A stretch of DNA of 64,000 nt from CALJFL01 sp039964455 (GTDB taxonomy: Bacteria; Pseudomonadota; Gammaproteobacteria; Pseudomonadales; Halieaceae): NCBI GenBank assembly GCA_039964455.1, contig JBDVXK010000004.1, positions 248,001 to 312,000 of the forward strand, written 5' to 3'. Within the stretch, counting starts at the first letter, position 1; each line of letters opens with the position of its first letter. The notes under the pieces are model-generated. The model saw only the letters and a list, made by a program, of their open reading frames with translations, did no database searches and was not told the origin of the DNA. Below are positions 18,067 to 26,536 of the stretch, in pieces. The translations under genes and the position numbers were made by a program.

Positions 18067-19920
18067 ATGAATCGAAAAACCAATGCACTACTTATACCTT
18101 TTGTGGCGATACTGTTTATTGCAGCCTGTTCGCGAGAACAGGCACCTGTCGTTGTGGAGGTCGCAGAGCCGGTAGCGTCCGCAGACGATGTTGCGGCCAA
18201 CTTCCGTAACTTCCTCGCTGAAAACTATGCTGTCGATATGGCCCGTTATCCCTACACGGCCAGTTATCGCGGCATCAAGACCAACCACGACCAATGGAAT
18301 TCCGCTGCCGAGTCATTTCTGGATGAGACTCGCGCGATCAATGAAACCCGCTTACAGCAATTGGCGGACTTTAACCGGGATGCATTGGACAATTCGTTGG
18401 CGCTGTCTCATGACTTGTACCGTGTCAGCTTGCAGCGCAGGTTGAACAGTGATGATTTTCGCCATCATAAGTTTGTGATTCACCAGTTTCGTGGTCCGCA
18501 TACCCAGGCAGCCAGTAGCCTGATTAATATCCATCGGGTTGACGATCTGGCCGACGCGCAGGCTTATATCGGTCGATTAAACAATATTGGTCCCTGGTTT
18601 GATCAGGTGATCGAGCAATTGCGTATCCGCCAGCAGAAAAACTTTTTGCTGGCTGACTGGCAGTATCCGCAGATGATCCAGGCCGCTCGTAATATTACTG
18701 CTGGTACGCCCTACGATGATTCAGGTGTTGATTCCACACTGTGGGCCGATTTCAAGACCAAGGTGGCGGCGCTGGATGTCGATGAGGCTCAGCGGGAACA
18801 GCTGTTGGTGGAGGCACGCAAGGCCATGGTCGAGGTTGTAAAACCGGCTTACCAGCGCTTGGTCGCTGAACTGGAAAGCCAGGCAACCAATGCACCGGAT
18901 GCGGATGGTGTGTGGAAGTTTGAAAATGGCGATGCATTTTATGCCGAGCGCCTGCGCTGGTTTACCACCACTGAATTATCAGCCGATGAAGTACATAACA
19001 TTGGCCTGAGAGAAGTCGCGCGGGTGCAGGGTGAGATGAAGGCCATCATGGCGCAGGTCGGCTTCGAGGGCACCCTGGCAGAGTTCTTTGTCTTCCTGCG
19101 TGAAGATCCACAGTTCTACTACGCGGATACCGATGCCGGTCGTGCGGCCTACCTGGCCGAGGCAGTCCGGCTGATCGATGTGATGCGTGAGCGCTTGCCA
19201 GAGGCCTTTGGTGTTCTGCCGGAGGCTGAGCTTGAGGTTAAGCGGGTGGAGGCTTTCCGTGAAAAGTCAGCGGGCAAGGCCTTTTACCAGGGGCCACCGC
19301 CCGATGGCTCCCGTCCCGGCATCTACTACGCTAATCTTTACAATATGGCCAATATGCCTAAATACCAGATGGAGGCCCTGGCTTATCATGAGGGCCTGCC
19401 GGGGCATCACCTGCAGCGCGCCATTGCGGCGGAGCTGGAGGGGATTCCGGACTTCCAGAAGTACACAAGCTTTACTGCCTACAGTGAGGGCTGGGGTTTA
19501 TATACCGAACGTCTCGCCAAGGACATGGGCTTTTACACCGATCCCTATGCGGACTTTGGCCGCCTTGCCATGGAGTTATGGCGAGCCTGTCGCCTGGTTG
19601 TGGACACCGGCATACACAGCAAGCGCTGGACCCGTGAACAGGCTATCGATTACCTTGTAGAGAACACCCCAAATTCGGTGAATGATGCTACTCGCGCAAT
19701 CGAGCGTTACATTGCCATGCCGGGGCAGGCCACGGCTTACATGGTCGGCAAGTTGAAAATCCTGGAACTGCGGGAGCGGGCACAGGCAGCCCTGGGCGAT
19801 GACTTTGATATGGGCGGTTTTCACGACACAGTGTTGGCGGAAGGTCCTGTGCCACTGTCTATTCTGGAGCAGAAAGTGGATGCGATGATCGCCGCGGGCG
19901 AGGCGGGCGAGGCGGGCTAG
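18067..19920 (+). CDS. DUF885 family lipoprotein (putative metallopeptidase)
   Basis: A 617-residue lipoprotein with lipobox IAAC (Cys21). The motif YHEGLPGHHLQ at about 440-450 holds an HExxxHH-like zinc site (H441, E442, H447, H448) that defines DUF885 proteins. A second conserved block, FTAYSEGWGLYTERLAKDMG, follows. These are regarded as M32/M2-like zinc peptidases, not well characterised. I chose the ATG at 18067 because AAGGAGA precedes it and a lipoprotein signal follows. The C-terminus ends in a small tandem repeat (GEAGEAG). Its last four bases overlap the end of the convergent DUF2788 gene. Confidence 0.88.
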   Translation: MNRKTNALLIPFVAILFIAACSREQAPVVVEVAEPVASADDVAANFRNFLAENYAVDMARYPYTASYRGIKTNHDQWNSAAESFLDETRAINETRLQQLADFNRDALDNSLALSHDLYRVSLQRRLNSDDFRHHKFVIHQFRGPHTQAASSLINIHRVDDLADAQAYIGRLNNIGPWFDQVIEQLRIRQQKNFLLADWQYPQMIQAARNITAGTPYDDSGVDSTLWADFKTKVAALDVDEAQREQLLVEARKAMVEVVKPAYQRLVAELESQATNAPDADGVWKFENGDAFYAERLRWFTTTELSADEVHNIGLREVARVQGEMKAIMAQVGFEGTLAEFFVFLREDPQFYYADTDAGRAAYLAEAVRLIDVMRERLPEAFGVLPEAELEVKRVEAFREKSAGKAFYQGPPPDGSRPGIYYANLYNMANMPKYQMEALAYHEGLPGHHLQRAIAAELEGIPDFQKYTSFTAYSEGWGLYTERLAKDMGFYTDPYADFGRLAMELWRACRLVVDTGIHSKRWTREQAIDYLVENTPNSVNDATRAIERYIAMPGQATAYMVGKLKILELRERAQAALGDDFDMGGFHDTVLAEGPVPLSILEQKVDAMIAAGEAGEAG

Positions 19921-20123
19921 ACGCCGGCATTCTCCAGCAGGTAGGTAATAACGACTTTGATCAGGAAGCCGAGAATGCCCATGGCCAATCCTACGTACAG
20001 GATAATGGTGCCAAACTTCCCGGCATTGCTGCGTCTGGCCAGGTCCCAGACGATGAAGATCATAAACAGGATGAGGGCGCCCACGCCCAGGGTAACCCCG
20101 TAATCTGTTAGCCATTGATCCAT
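19917..20123 (-). CDS. DUF2788 family small membrane protein
   Basis: A 68-residue protein with two transmembrane helices (VTLGVGALILFMIFIVWDLA and TIILYVGLAMGILGFLIKVVITYLL) joined by a short basic loop RRSNAGKFG. The length and loop match the DUF2788 family of gammaproteobacteria, which has no assigned role. It lies between imuA and the DUF885 gene and overlaps the end of the latter by four bases. Confidence 0.85.
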   Translation of the reverse strand: MDQWLTDYGVTLGVGALILFMIFIVWDLARRSNAGKFGTIILYVGLAMGILGFLIKVVITYLLENAGV

Positions 20124-20299
20124 CAGTCTGCCTTATCGCGAAAGTGGTTTGTCGCGTTATCAGTTTAACTGATGCTGTGACCTGAGGCGCTAATTACGCA
20201 GCGACAGTCAGGACCTGGCCAATCTCGAAAGCTATCTTAACCTGCTTGAAGATACATCTACCTCGTCACCCACTTTGGCGCCGCCATCAATCTACTAGC

Positions 20300-21028
20300 T
20301 TAAGCCCCCAGTGCCGCGCCCTGGTGCCGGCTACCCTGCTGTGCAGGCAGCTCCCATAATTGGGGCTGCTGCGGCACGTCTTCCGATGGTGGTAGTGCCA
20401 CATCAATACCCTGTTTGCCTCCACGCTGCTTGAGGATATGTACCTTGCGGTACTCGCGCATCTGCAGCCGCAGGCTGGCCGGAGCGTGATTGTGAGCGGC
20501 CTGGTGTGGGCGGAACAGCACCGACAGGGTATCGCTACCCGCTGCAGCCAGCTGCAGTTTGCGCAGTTCACTGTATCGGTATTCATCGGCACCCAACCAA
20601 CTGAATACGGCGCTACACGTGGTGCTGCGCAGTGCCTGCTCAGTACTCCACAGCAGGTCTTCCCTGCTCTGGGGGTGAACGAGCAGAACTTGCTGGGTGT
20701 CTATGCCTCTGGCGGCTAGCAGGGGTGCATAGGGAATATAAGGCGGCGCGATAAAGGCTTGCCAGCGGCCCTGGGCGCTGAGCTTTTCCATGGCTGGCAG
20801 GAACAGGCCCATGGCACCCATGCCGCAGCCATCGGTTAGCAATTCAATGTTGCTGCCAATGGGCAGCCCACCCTGAGAGAGGGCTGCATCCAGGGTGCTG
20901 TAGCCGGAAGACAGGGTATCCGCGCCATGACAATCGCTGTTGGCCGGATCGCCGCTGTACTGCAGAAAACTGTGCTGACCGCGCCAGGTATCGCGGCGGT
21001 TAATGACCTGTTCGAGTATCTCGTTCAT
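20300..21028 (-). CDS. imuA: ImuA, RecA-like component of the SOS mutasome
   Basis: A 242-residue ImuA/SulA-like protein. The order LSSGYSTLDAALSQGGLPIGSNIELL is the RecA-like N-terminal segment of ImuA proteins, although the P-loop itself is not canonical (TDGCGMGAMGLF). A downstream RPHQAAHNHAPASLRLQM segment also fits the family. ImuA supports ImuB and DnaE2 in damage-induced mutagenesis. The ATG is preceded by AGAGG. A LexA box lies 37 bases upstream. Confidence 0.9.
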   Translation of the reverse strand: MNEILEQVINRRDTWRGQHSFLQYSGDPANSDCHGADTLSSGYSTLDAALSQGGLPIGSNIELLTDGCGMGAMGLFLPAMEKLSAQGRWQAFIAPPYIPYAPLLAARGIDTQQVLLVHPQSREDLLWSTEQALRSTTCSAVFSWLGADEYRYSELRKLQLAAAGSDTLSVLFRPHQAAHNHAPASLRLQMREYRKVHILKQRGGKQGIDVALPPSEDVPQQPQLWELPAQQGSRHQGAALGA

Positions 21029-21065
21029 GGCTGTTTACCTCTAGTGTGTGGCACCTAAAAACATA

Positions 21066-21081
21066 CTGTATGAATATACAG
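21066..21081 (-). promoter_or_regulatory. LexA (SOS) box of imuA
   Basis: CTGTATGAATATACAG is a CTGT-N8-ACAG palindrome flanked by TA on both sides, 37 bases upstream of the imuA start. Confidence 0.88.
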
Positions 21082-21209
21082 TAGATGCAAATTTACCCCG
21101 ATGCAAGGTCTTGTAGAGTGTGAATTGTGCCGATAAGGCGCACCTGTAGCCTTGCCGCGCAGGTGTATTGGCAGCACACTGGGTGTTCGCTGTAGCGGAG
21201 ATCATCACC

Positions 21210-21944
21210 ATGAAATACCTGTTTGCAGGCCTGTTAATGGCGCTGGTTACGGCCGCTAATGCGGGCCCGGTGGAGGATGCCCTGGCGGCGCCAGACCGCT
21301 TGCCGGCTGACCTGGAGAGGGATGTGCGCAGTCAGCCGGCGGACATTTTACCGTTGCTGGCTGTTGGCCCGGGCAGCCGCGTCGCAGACATATTTGGTGG
21401 CGGTGGTTACTACAGTGAACTGGTTGGCCGGCTGGTAAGCCCGGGGGGAGAAGTCCTGCTGCACAACAATGCGGCCTATCTGCATTACGTCAATGAGGCC
21501 CTGACCGCGAGGCTAGGGCAGCGCGATGTACCCGGTGTCACGCCCTACGAGCGTGAGGTAGACCAGCTTGACCTGGGTGAAGATACGCTGGATGCGGCGA
21601 TGATCATCATGTCCTATCACGATTTATACTTCATCGATAACGACTGGCCGACCATAGATGCCGCGGCTTTTATGGGCCAGATTGTGACGGCCTTGAAGCC
21701 GGGTGGGCGCCTGCTGATTGTCGATCACTCGGCGGCCGAAGGTAGTGGCACCTCCATGGCCCAGACCCTGCACCGAATCGAAGAAGCCGAGGCCAGAAGG
21801 CAGATCGAGGGGTTCGGTCTCAATTACCTTACCGGCAGTGATGCTTTACGCAATCCCGAGGACGATCTCACATTGAACGTTTTTGATGAGGCGATTGCCG
21901 GCAAAACCGATCGCTTCGTACTGGTGTTTGAAAAGCCCTCATAG
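21210..21944 (+). CDS. Exported class I SAM-dependent methyltransferase-like protein (COG4798-type)
   Basis: A 244-residue protein with an N-terminal signal peptide (MKYLFAGLLMALVTAANA, cut before GPV) followed by a class I methyltransferase fold. The glycine-rich loop is VADIFGGGGYYSELVGRLV, with acidic and later motifs MIIMSYHDLYFID and LKPGGRLLIVDHSA. The family is found in many proteobacteria and is puzzling because SAM is not expected in the periplasm. I chose the ATG at 21210 with GGAG nine bases upstream. It is divergent from imuA. Confidence 0.8.
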   Translation: MKYLFAGLLMALVTAANAGPVEDALAAPDRLPADLERDVRSQPADILPLLAVGPGSRVADIFGGGGYYSELVGRLVSPGGEVLLHNNAAYLHYVNEALTARLGQRDVPGVTPYEREVDQLDLGEDTLDAAMIIMSYHDLYFIDNDWPTIDAAAFMGQIVTALKPGGRLLIVDHSAAEGSGTSMAQTLHRIEEAEARRQIEGFGLNYLTGSDALRNPEDDLTLNVFDEAIAGKTDRFVLVFEKPS

Positions 21945-21956
21945 CGCCCGGGGCTG

Positions 21957-22985
21957 CTATTGATGTTCGAATAGTGCGGTGCCAGTGGCGAGCTGCAGGA
22001 TAAGGTCTTCGAAGCGATCCCACGGGTTGCCATCGGCGTAGCCCTTGATGCTGCCGTCGACGCCCGCAAGGGCCTGCATCAGCTGAGTGAGTGATGCCGT
22101 GTCGTGCCTGCTGAGCGCCGCCTGCATCATCCCCATGCGATTTTTCCAAACCCGTTTGCTGGTCAAGGCCTGTTGGGCGCTGGTGCCCTGATCGCACTCC
22201 AGCTGGACTTCGTACAGCGTGCGAACTTCGCGTGACAGTGACCACAGTATGACTGTTGGCTCACTGCCTTCCCCGCGCAGGCCATGTAACATTCTCAGGC
22301 TGTTTTCGGCATTTCCCGCCAGCGCGGCATCGGTCATCTCGAACAGGTTGTAGCGGGCATTGTCGAGCACCGCCTCGGTTACCGTGGTCGCGGTGATGCA
22401 ATTATCGGTGGCTAGCAGTTTGAGTTTTTCAATTTCCTGTACCGCCGCCAGCAGGTTGCCCTCTACCCGGTCCGATAACAGCTGTACGGCGTCGCGGTCG
22501 ATTGTCATGCCGGCATTACTTACCCGTTGCTCCAGCCAGCGCGGCAGGTCGCGGGCGCTTACCGGCCACACCTGAACAGTGACGCCGGCTTTGTCCAGCG
22601 CCTTGTACCATTTACTGTTGGTCGACTGTTTGTCGATTTTTCCGGCCACCAGCATCAGCACGTCATCGCCACCGGCGATGTCCAGATACTCACACAGTGC
22701 CTTGCTACCGTCAGCGCCCGGCTTGCCGCTGGGCAAGCGAATTTCTACCAGCTTGCGCTCGGCAAACAATGACATGCTGGTGGCGTGTTGCATGATTTCC
22801 TGCCAATCAAAGCGAGTAACACCGGCATCAATCACTTCGCGTTCGCCACAGCCCTGGGCTCGCGCCTGTTGCCGTACCAGGTCGGCACATTCCTGTACCA
22901 GCAGGGGTTCGTCGCCACTGATCAGGTAAACGGGAAGGAGTTGTTGCTGCAGATGGGCTGCGAGTTTTTCCGGATAGACCCGCAT
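21957..22985 (-). CDS. holA: DNA polymerase III delta subunit
   Basis: A 342-residue clamp-loader subunit that opens the sliding clamp. It begins LAAHLQQQLLPVYLISGDEPLLVQECADLVRQ, the diagnostic HolA N-terminus with the clamp-opening ISGDEPLL segment. Length matches E. coli (343). The ATG overlaps the lptE stop (TAATG), in the conserved leuS-lptE-holA order. Confidence 0.95.
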   Translation of the reverse strand: MRVYPEKLAAHLQQQLLPVYLISGDEPLLVQECADLVRQQARAQGCGEREVIDAGVTRFDWQEIMQHATSMSLFAERKLVEIRLPSGKPGADGSKALCEYLDIAGGDDVLMLVAGKIDKQSTNSKWYKALDKAGVTVQVWPVSARDLPRWLEQRVSNAGMTIDRDAVQLLSDRVEGNLLAAVQEIEKLKLLATDNCITATTVTEAVLDNARYNLFEMTDAALAGNAENSLRMLHGLRGEGSEPTVILWSLSREVRTLYEVQLECDQGTSAQQALTSKRVWKNRMGMMQAALSRHDTASLTQLMQALAGVDGSIKGYADGNPWDRFEDLILQLATGTALFEHQ

Positions 22986-23500
22986 TACTCAGCGCTGGCA
23001 GCGTAGAAAACGATACGTCGCAGGATTTGCTGGGCCAGTTCGGTGCGCATTTCGGCCTTAAGAATGCGAATCTCCTCCGCCTTGCCGACCACATTGCGCG
23101 GATCATTTTCCATCTGTTTGATCACCGCAGCGCTGGCGCTTTCCATAACCTCTTCACCGCTGCCGCCGTCTACGCTGAAGTTGGTTTTCATGGTCAGCTC
23201 AAACTCGGCGGCACGCGCCTCGGCATTTAGCGACAGATTGCGCTGACTAAAATTCTCCGGGCCCAGCCGTAGCACGTGGGCGGCCTCTTCACGCTCAACC
23301 CAGATAATGCCATTGGCAGCAAAGCGCGACTGCACCTCGCGACTGAACTCGCTGTTCGGATTGCCGGTCACCAAATGCATTTTCTGCCAGTCCTCGGGCA
23401 GGGCGGTGGCGGTGCTTGCACCGCGCAATTGAAAGCCACAACCGGCAAGTATCAATACCATTCCCAGCAGGAAGGTGGTGCGCAAGGCAAATGTGGGCAT
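22985..23500 (-). CDS. lptE: LPS-assembly lipoprotein LptE
   Basis: A 171-residue outer-membrane lipoprotein that plugs the LptD barrel during lipopolysaccharide insertion. The signal ends at lipobox LAGC (Cys21), followed by GFQLRG, the usual start of mature LptE. Later NVVGKAEEIRILKAEM fits the family. I chose the ATG at 23498-23500; a TTG eight codons earlier overlaps the leuS stop. It lies between leuS and holA. Confidence 0.92.
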   Translation of the reverse strand: MPTFALRTTFLLGMVLILAGCGFQLRGASTATALPEDWQKMHLVTGNPNSEFSREVQSRFAANGIIWVEREEAAHVLRLGPENFSQRNLSLNAEARAAEFELTMKTNFSVDGGSGEEVMESASAAVIKQMENDPRNVVGKAEEIRILKAEMRTELAQQILRRIVFYAASAE

Positions 23501-23520
23501 GGCGTTGGGCTCGTGAGAAA

Positions 23521-25986
23521 TCAATTGGCCACAATATTAACTAATTTGCCCGGCACCACAATCACTTTGCGAACAGTCACGCCATCGAGAAAGCGTTTGA
23601 CGTTGTCCTGGTCCAGCGCCAGTACCTCCATAGCCTTCTTATCGGCGTCGGCGGGCGCGGACATTTTTGCGCGCACCTTACCATTAACCTGAACAACAAT
23701 GTCGATGCTGTCGCGGGTCAGCGCCGACTCGTCGACGACTGGCCAGGCTGCGTTCATAACCTCACCGTCACCGCCCAGTTGCGGCCACAGGTAATGACTT
23801 GCATGGGGCACGATGGGGCACAGCATTAGCACGACTGCACGCAGGGCCTCGGCCATCACAGCCTGGTCCTGGGGGTTTTGGTTGTCGAGTTTGCCCAGCT
23901 CATTACATAACTCCATCACCGCGGCGATCGCGGTGTTGAAGGTCTGGCGGCGGCTGTAATCGTCGCTCACCTTGGCAATGGTCTCATGGGTTTTGCGGCG
24001 CACGGCTTTCTGGTCGTCGTTCAACGCGCTGGCATCCAGTGCAGTTGCAGATACGCCTTCCAGGTGACCCGCTGCCAGTTTCCACAAGCGCTTGAGAAAA
24101 CGATTGGCGCCTTCCACGCCAGAGTCCGACCACTCCAGTGACTGCTCTGGCGGTGCTGCGAACATGCTGAACAGGCGCACAGTATCGGCACCGTAGCGCT
24201 CAATAAGCGCTTGCGGGTCTACCGTGTTGCCTTTGGACTTGGACATCTTGGCGCCATCCTTCAGCACCATTCCCTGGGTTAGCAATCGTATAAAGGGTTC
24301 GTCAGAATCCAGCAGACCCTCGTCGCGCAACAGCTTGTGATAGAAGCGTGCATATAACAGGTGCAGGATAGCGTGCTCTATGCCGCCCACATATTGGTCT
24401 ACCGGTGCCCAGTAATTGGCTTCATCATCGAGCATGGCCTCGCCGTTGCGCGCGCAGGCGTAGCGGGCGTAGTACCAGGAGGACTCCATAAAGGTATCAA
24501 AGGTGTCAGTCTCACGGGTCGCCGGGCCGCCACAACCGGGGCATGTCGTCTGGTAGAACTCGGGCATTTTTTTAATGGGTGAGCCCATGCCTTCAAATTC
24601 GACGTCAGTCGGCAGTATCACCGGCAGGTCTTTTTCCGGAACCGGCACCGCGCCACAGCTGCCGCAGTTGATGATGGGAATGGGAGCGCCCCAGTAGCGT
24701 TGTCGCGAAACACCCCAGTCGCGCAAGCGAAAGTTTACTGTCCGCTTGCCTTTGCCCTGGGTTTCCAATCGATCGGCAATGGCATTAAAAGCCCCGTCAA
24801 AATCGAGGCCGTCGAATTCACCTGAATTTATCGTGACGACATCAGTCTTGCTGGAATACCAGTCGGCCCAGGTGGTGGGGTCGTAAACATGTTCGGCATT
24901 GCTGCTGTTTGTAACCTGAACAATCGGCAGGCTGTATTTACTGGCGAAGGCATGGTCGCGCTCGTCGTGGCCAGGCACCGACATCACTGCGCCGGAGCCA
25001 TAACTCATCAGCACGAAATTGGCGACCCACACGGGCACCTGTTCTCCCGTCAGGGGATGGGTAGCGGTAGTGCCGGTATCCATGCCCAGCTTTTCCATGG
25101 TGGCCATGTCGGCCTCGGCTACCTTGACCCGGCTTTGCGATTCAATGAAGGCAGCGAGTTCGGGGTTGCTTGCTGCAGCTGCGGCGGCCAGCGGGTGTTG
25201 CGGTGCAACCGCAACATAGGTAGCACCCATCAGTGTGTCCGGGCGGGTTGTATAAACGCTGAGCGGGGAACCGTCGGCGAGGGTGAAATCGAGATCCACA
25301 CCCTCAGAACGGCCTATCCAGTTGCGCTGCATGGTGCGCACTTGCTCCGGCCACTGGTCCAGCTTGTCCAGGTCACCCAGCAACTGCTGGGCGTACTCAG
25401 TGATTTTGAAAAACCATTGATCGATATTCCGGCGTTCTACCGGATTGTCACAGCGCCAGCAGCAGCCATCCACAACCTGCTCGTTGGCCAACACGGTCTG
25501 GTCGGTTTCGCACCAGTTCACTTCGGCCTGCTTCTTGTAGGCCAGCCCCTTGTCGAACAGGCGCAGAAAAAACCATTGCTCCCAGCGATAATATTCGGGG
25601 TTACAGGTGGCAATTTCGCGATCCCAGTCATAGGCGAAACCAAGCTGCTGCAGCTGTTCGCGCATGTAGTCGATATTTTCGGCAGTCCACTTGGCCGGCG
25701 GCACATTGTTCTTGATGGCTGCATTTTCTGCGGGCAGACCGAAGGCGTCCCAACCCATGGGCTGTAGTACGTTCTTGCCCTGCATGCGCTGAAAGCGGGC
25801 GATCACATCGGCAATGGTGTAGTTGCGCACGTGTCCCATGTGCAACTTGCCGCTGGGGTAGGGGAACATCGCCAGACAATAGAATTTCTCTCTCTCGTCG
25901 TCCTTTTGAACGGCAAAGCTATCGTGTTTGAGCCAGTGCTGTTGAGCTGCCTGCTCGACATTCTCTGGATAGTACTTGGGATCCAT
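23521..25986 (-). CDS. leuS: Leucyl-tRNA synthetase
   Basis: An 821-residue class Ia synthetase that charges tRNA-Leu. The HIGH-type motif is HMGH at 49-52 and KMSKS lies at 580-584. The editing domain insertion is present between them, along with a zinc-ribbon-like CGSCG and CPGCGG pair. The start at 25984-25986 gives MDPKYYPENVEQ, the common N-terminus; an open frame extending 45 codons further is not supported. It heads the leuS-lptE-holA operon. Confidence 0.96.
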   Translation of the reverse strand: MDPKYYPENVEQAAQQHWLKHDSFAVQKDDEREKFYCLAMFPYPSGKLHMGHVRNYTIADVIARFQRMQGKNVLQPMGWDAFGLPAENAAIKNNVPPAKWTAENIDYMREQLQQLGFAYDWDREIATCNPEYYRWEQWFFLRLFDKGLAYKKQAEVNWCETDQTVLANEQVVDGCCWRCDNPVERRNIDQWFFKITEYAQQLLGDLDKLDQWPEQVRTMQRNWIGRSEGVDLDFTLADGSPLSVYTTRPDTLMGATYVAVAPQHPLAAAAAASNPELAAFIESQSRVKVAEADMATMEKLGMDTGTTATHPLTGEQVPVWVANFVLMSYGSGAVMSVPGHDERDHAFASKYSLPIVQVTNSSNAEHVYDPTTWADWYSSKTDVVTINSGEFDGLDFDGAFNAIADRLETQGKGKRTVNFRLRDWGVSRQRYWGAPIPIINCGSCGAVPVPEKDLPVILPTDVEFEGMGSPIKKMPEFYQTTCPGCGGPATRETDTFDTFMESSWYYARYACARNGEAMLDDEANYWAPVDQYVGGIEHAILHLLYARFYHKLLRDEGLLDSDEPFIRLLTQGMVLKDGAKMSKSKGNTVDPQALIERYGADTVRLFSMFAAPPEQSLEWSDSGVEGANRFLKRLWKLAAGHLEGVSATALDASALNDDQKAVRRKTHETIAKVSDDYSRRQTFNTAIAAVMELCNELGKLDNQNPQDQAVMAEALRAVVLMLCPIVPHASHYLWPQLGGDGEVMNAAWPVVDESALTRDSIDIVVQVNGKVRAKMSAPADADKKAMEVLALDQDNVKRFLDGVTVRKVIVVPGKLVNIVAN

Positions 25987-26172
25987 TGTTGCCCTTGGTA
26001 TCAGTGGTAATAAGCTCGGCCAGGTGGTGCTGTCTGCTGCCAGCTCAAGGTGAAAAGAAGGGCGAATTCTACCAGCAAACACGGGTACCCGCGACGCTGG
26101 CTCATATGACCAATTGCACATTTATTGACCTGCATCGTGGCAGCTTTAAATGCCTGCAGATACAGTGGCCTC

Positions 26173-26535
26173 ATGCGAAAGACCAGCGACATCCTTTGGC
26201 AGGATGCGCAGCATCAGGTGCTGTTCGACATTCTGGACGAGATTCGCCAACCGGAAGCGGATGGCAGGATTATCCAGCGTTTGCGCGATTACACCGAGAG
26301 TCACTTCACGCTGGAAGAGCAGTACATGGAAAAGCTGGGCTATCCGGACCGTGAGGCGCACTGTCGCGCGCATGACCGCTTTCGGCGGGAGATCGATGAG
26401 GTATTGGACAGTGGCGACTGCGACGCCTTGTTTCGCGACATCATTGGCACATTTCTTACTGAGTGGTTAACCCGCCACGTATTTGGTGTCGACAAAAAGC
26501 TGGAAAACTTCCTGCTTAAGTCCGGGGTGCACTGA
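26173..26535 (+). CDS. Bacteriohemerythrin
   Basis: A 120-residue hemerythrin-fold protein carrying a di-iron oxygen-binding site. The ligand pattern is visible as QHQVLF, HFTLEEQYM, HCRAHDRF and TRHVFGVDKKL (HxxxE, HxxxH, HxxxxD). Such proteins store or sense oxygen or protect iron-sulphur and methane- or alkane-oxidising enzymes. It is a single gene inserted between convergent-facing lnt and divergent leuS. Confidence 0.9.
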   Translation: MRKTSDILWQDAQHQVLFDILDEIRQPEADGRIIQRLRDYTESHFTLEEQYMEKLGYPDREAHCRAHDRFRREIDEVLDSGDCDALFRDIIGTFLTEWLTRHVFGVDKKLENFLLKSGVH

Positions 26536-26536
26536 G

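Noticed and set aside
19894..19920. Tandem GGCGAGGCG repeat at the end of the DUF885 gene
   Set aside because: Only two copies; it merely extends the C-terminus by GEAGEAG and shows no other structure.
24889..25767. 292-codon plus-strand frame inside leuS
   Set aside because: It is antisense to conserved leuS sequence and its translation resembles no known protein.
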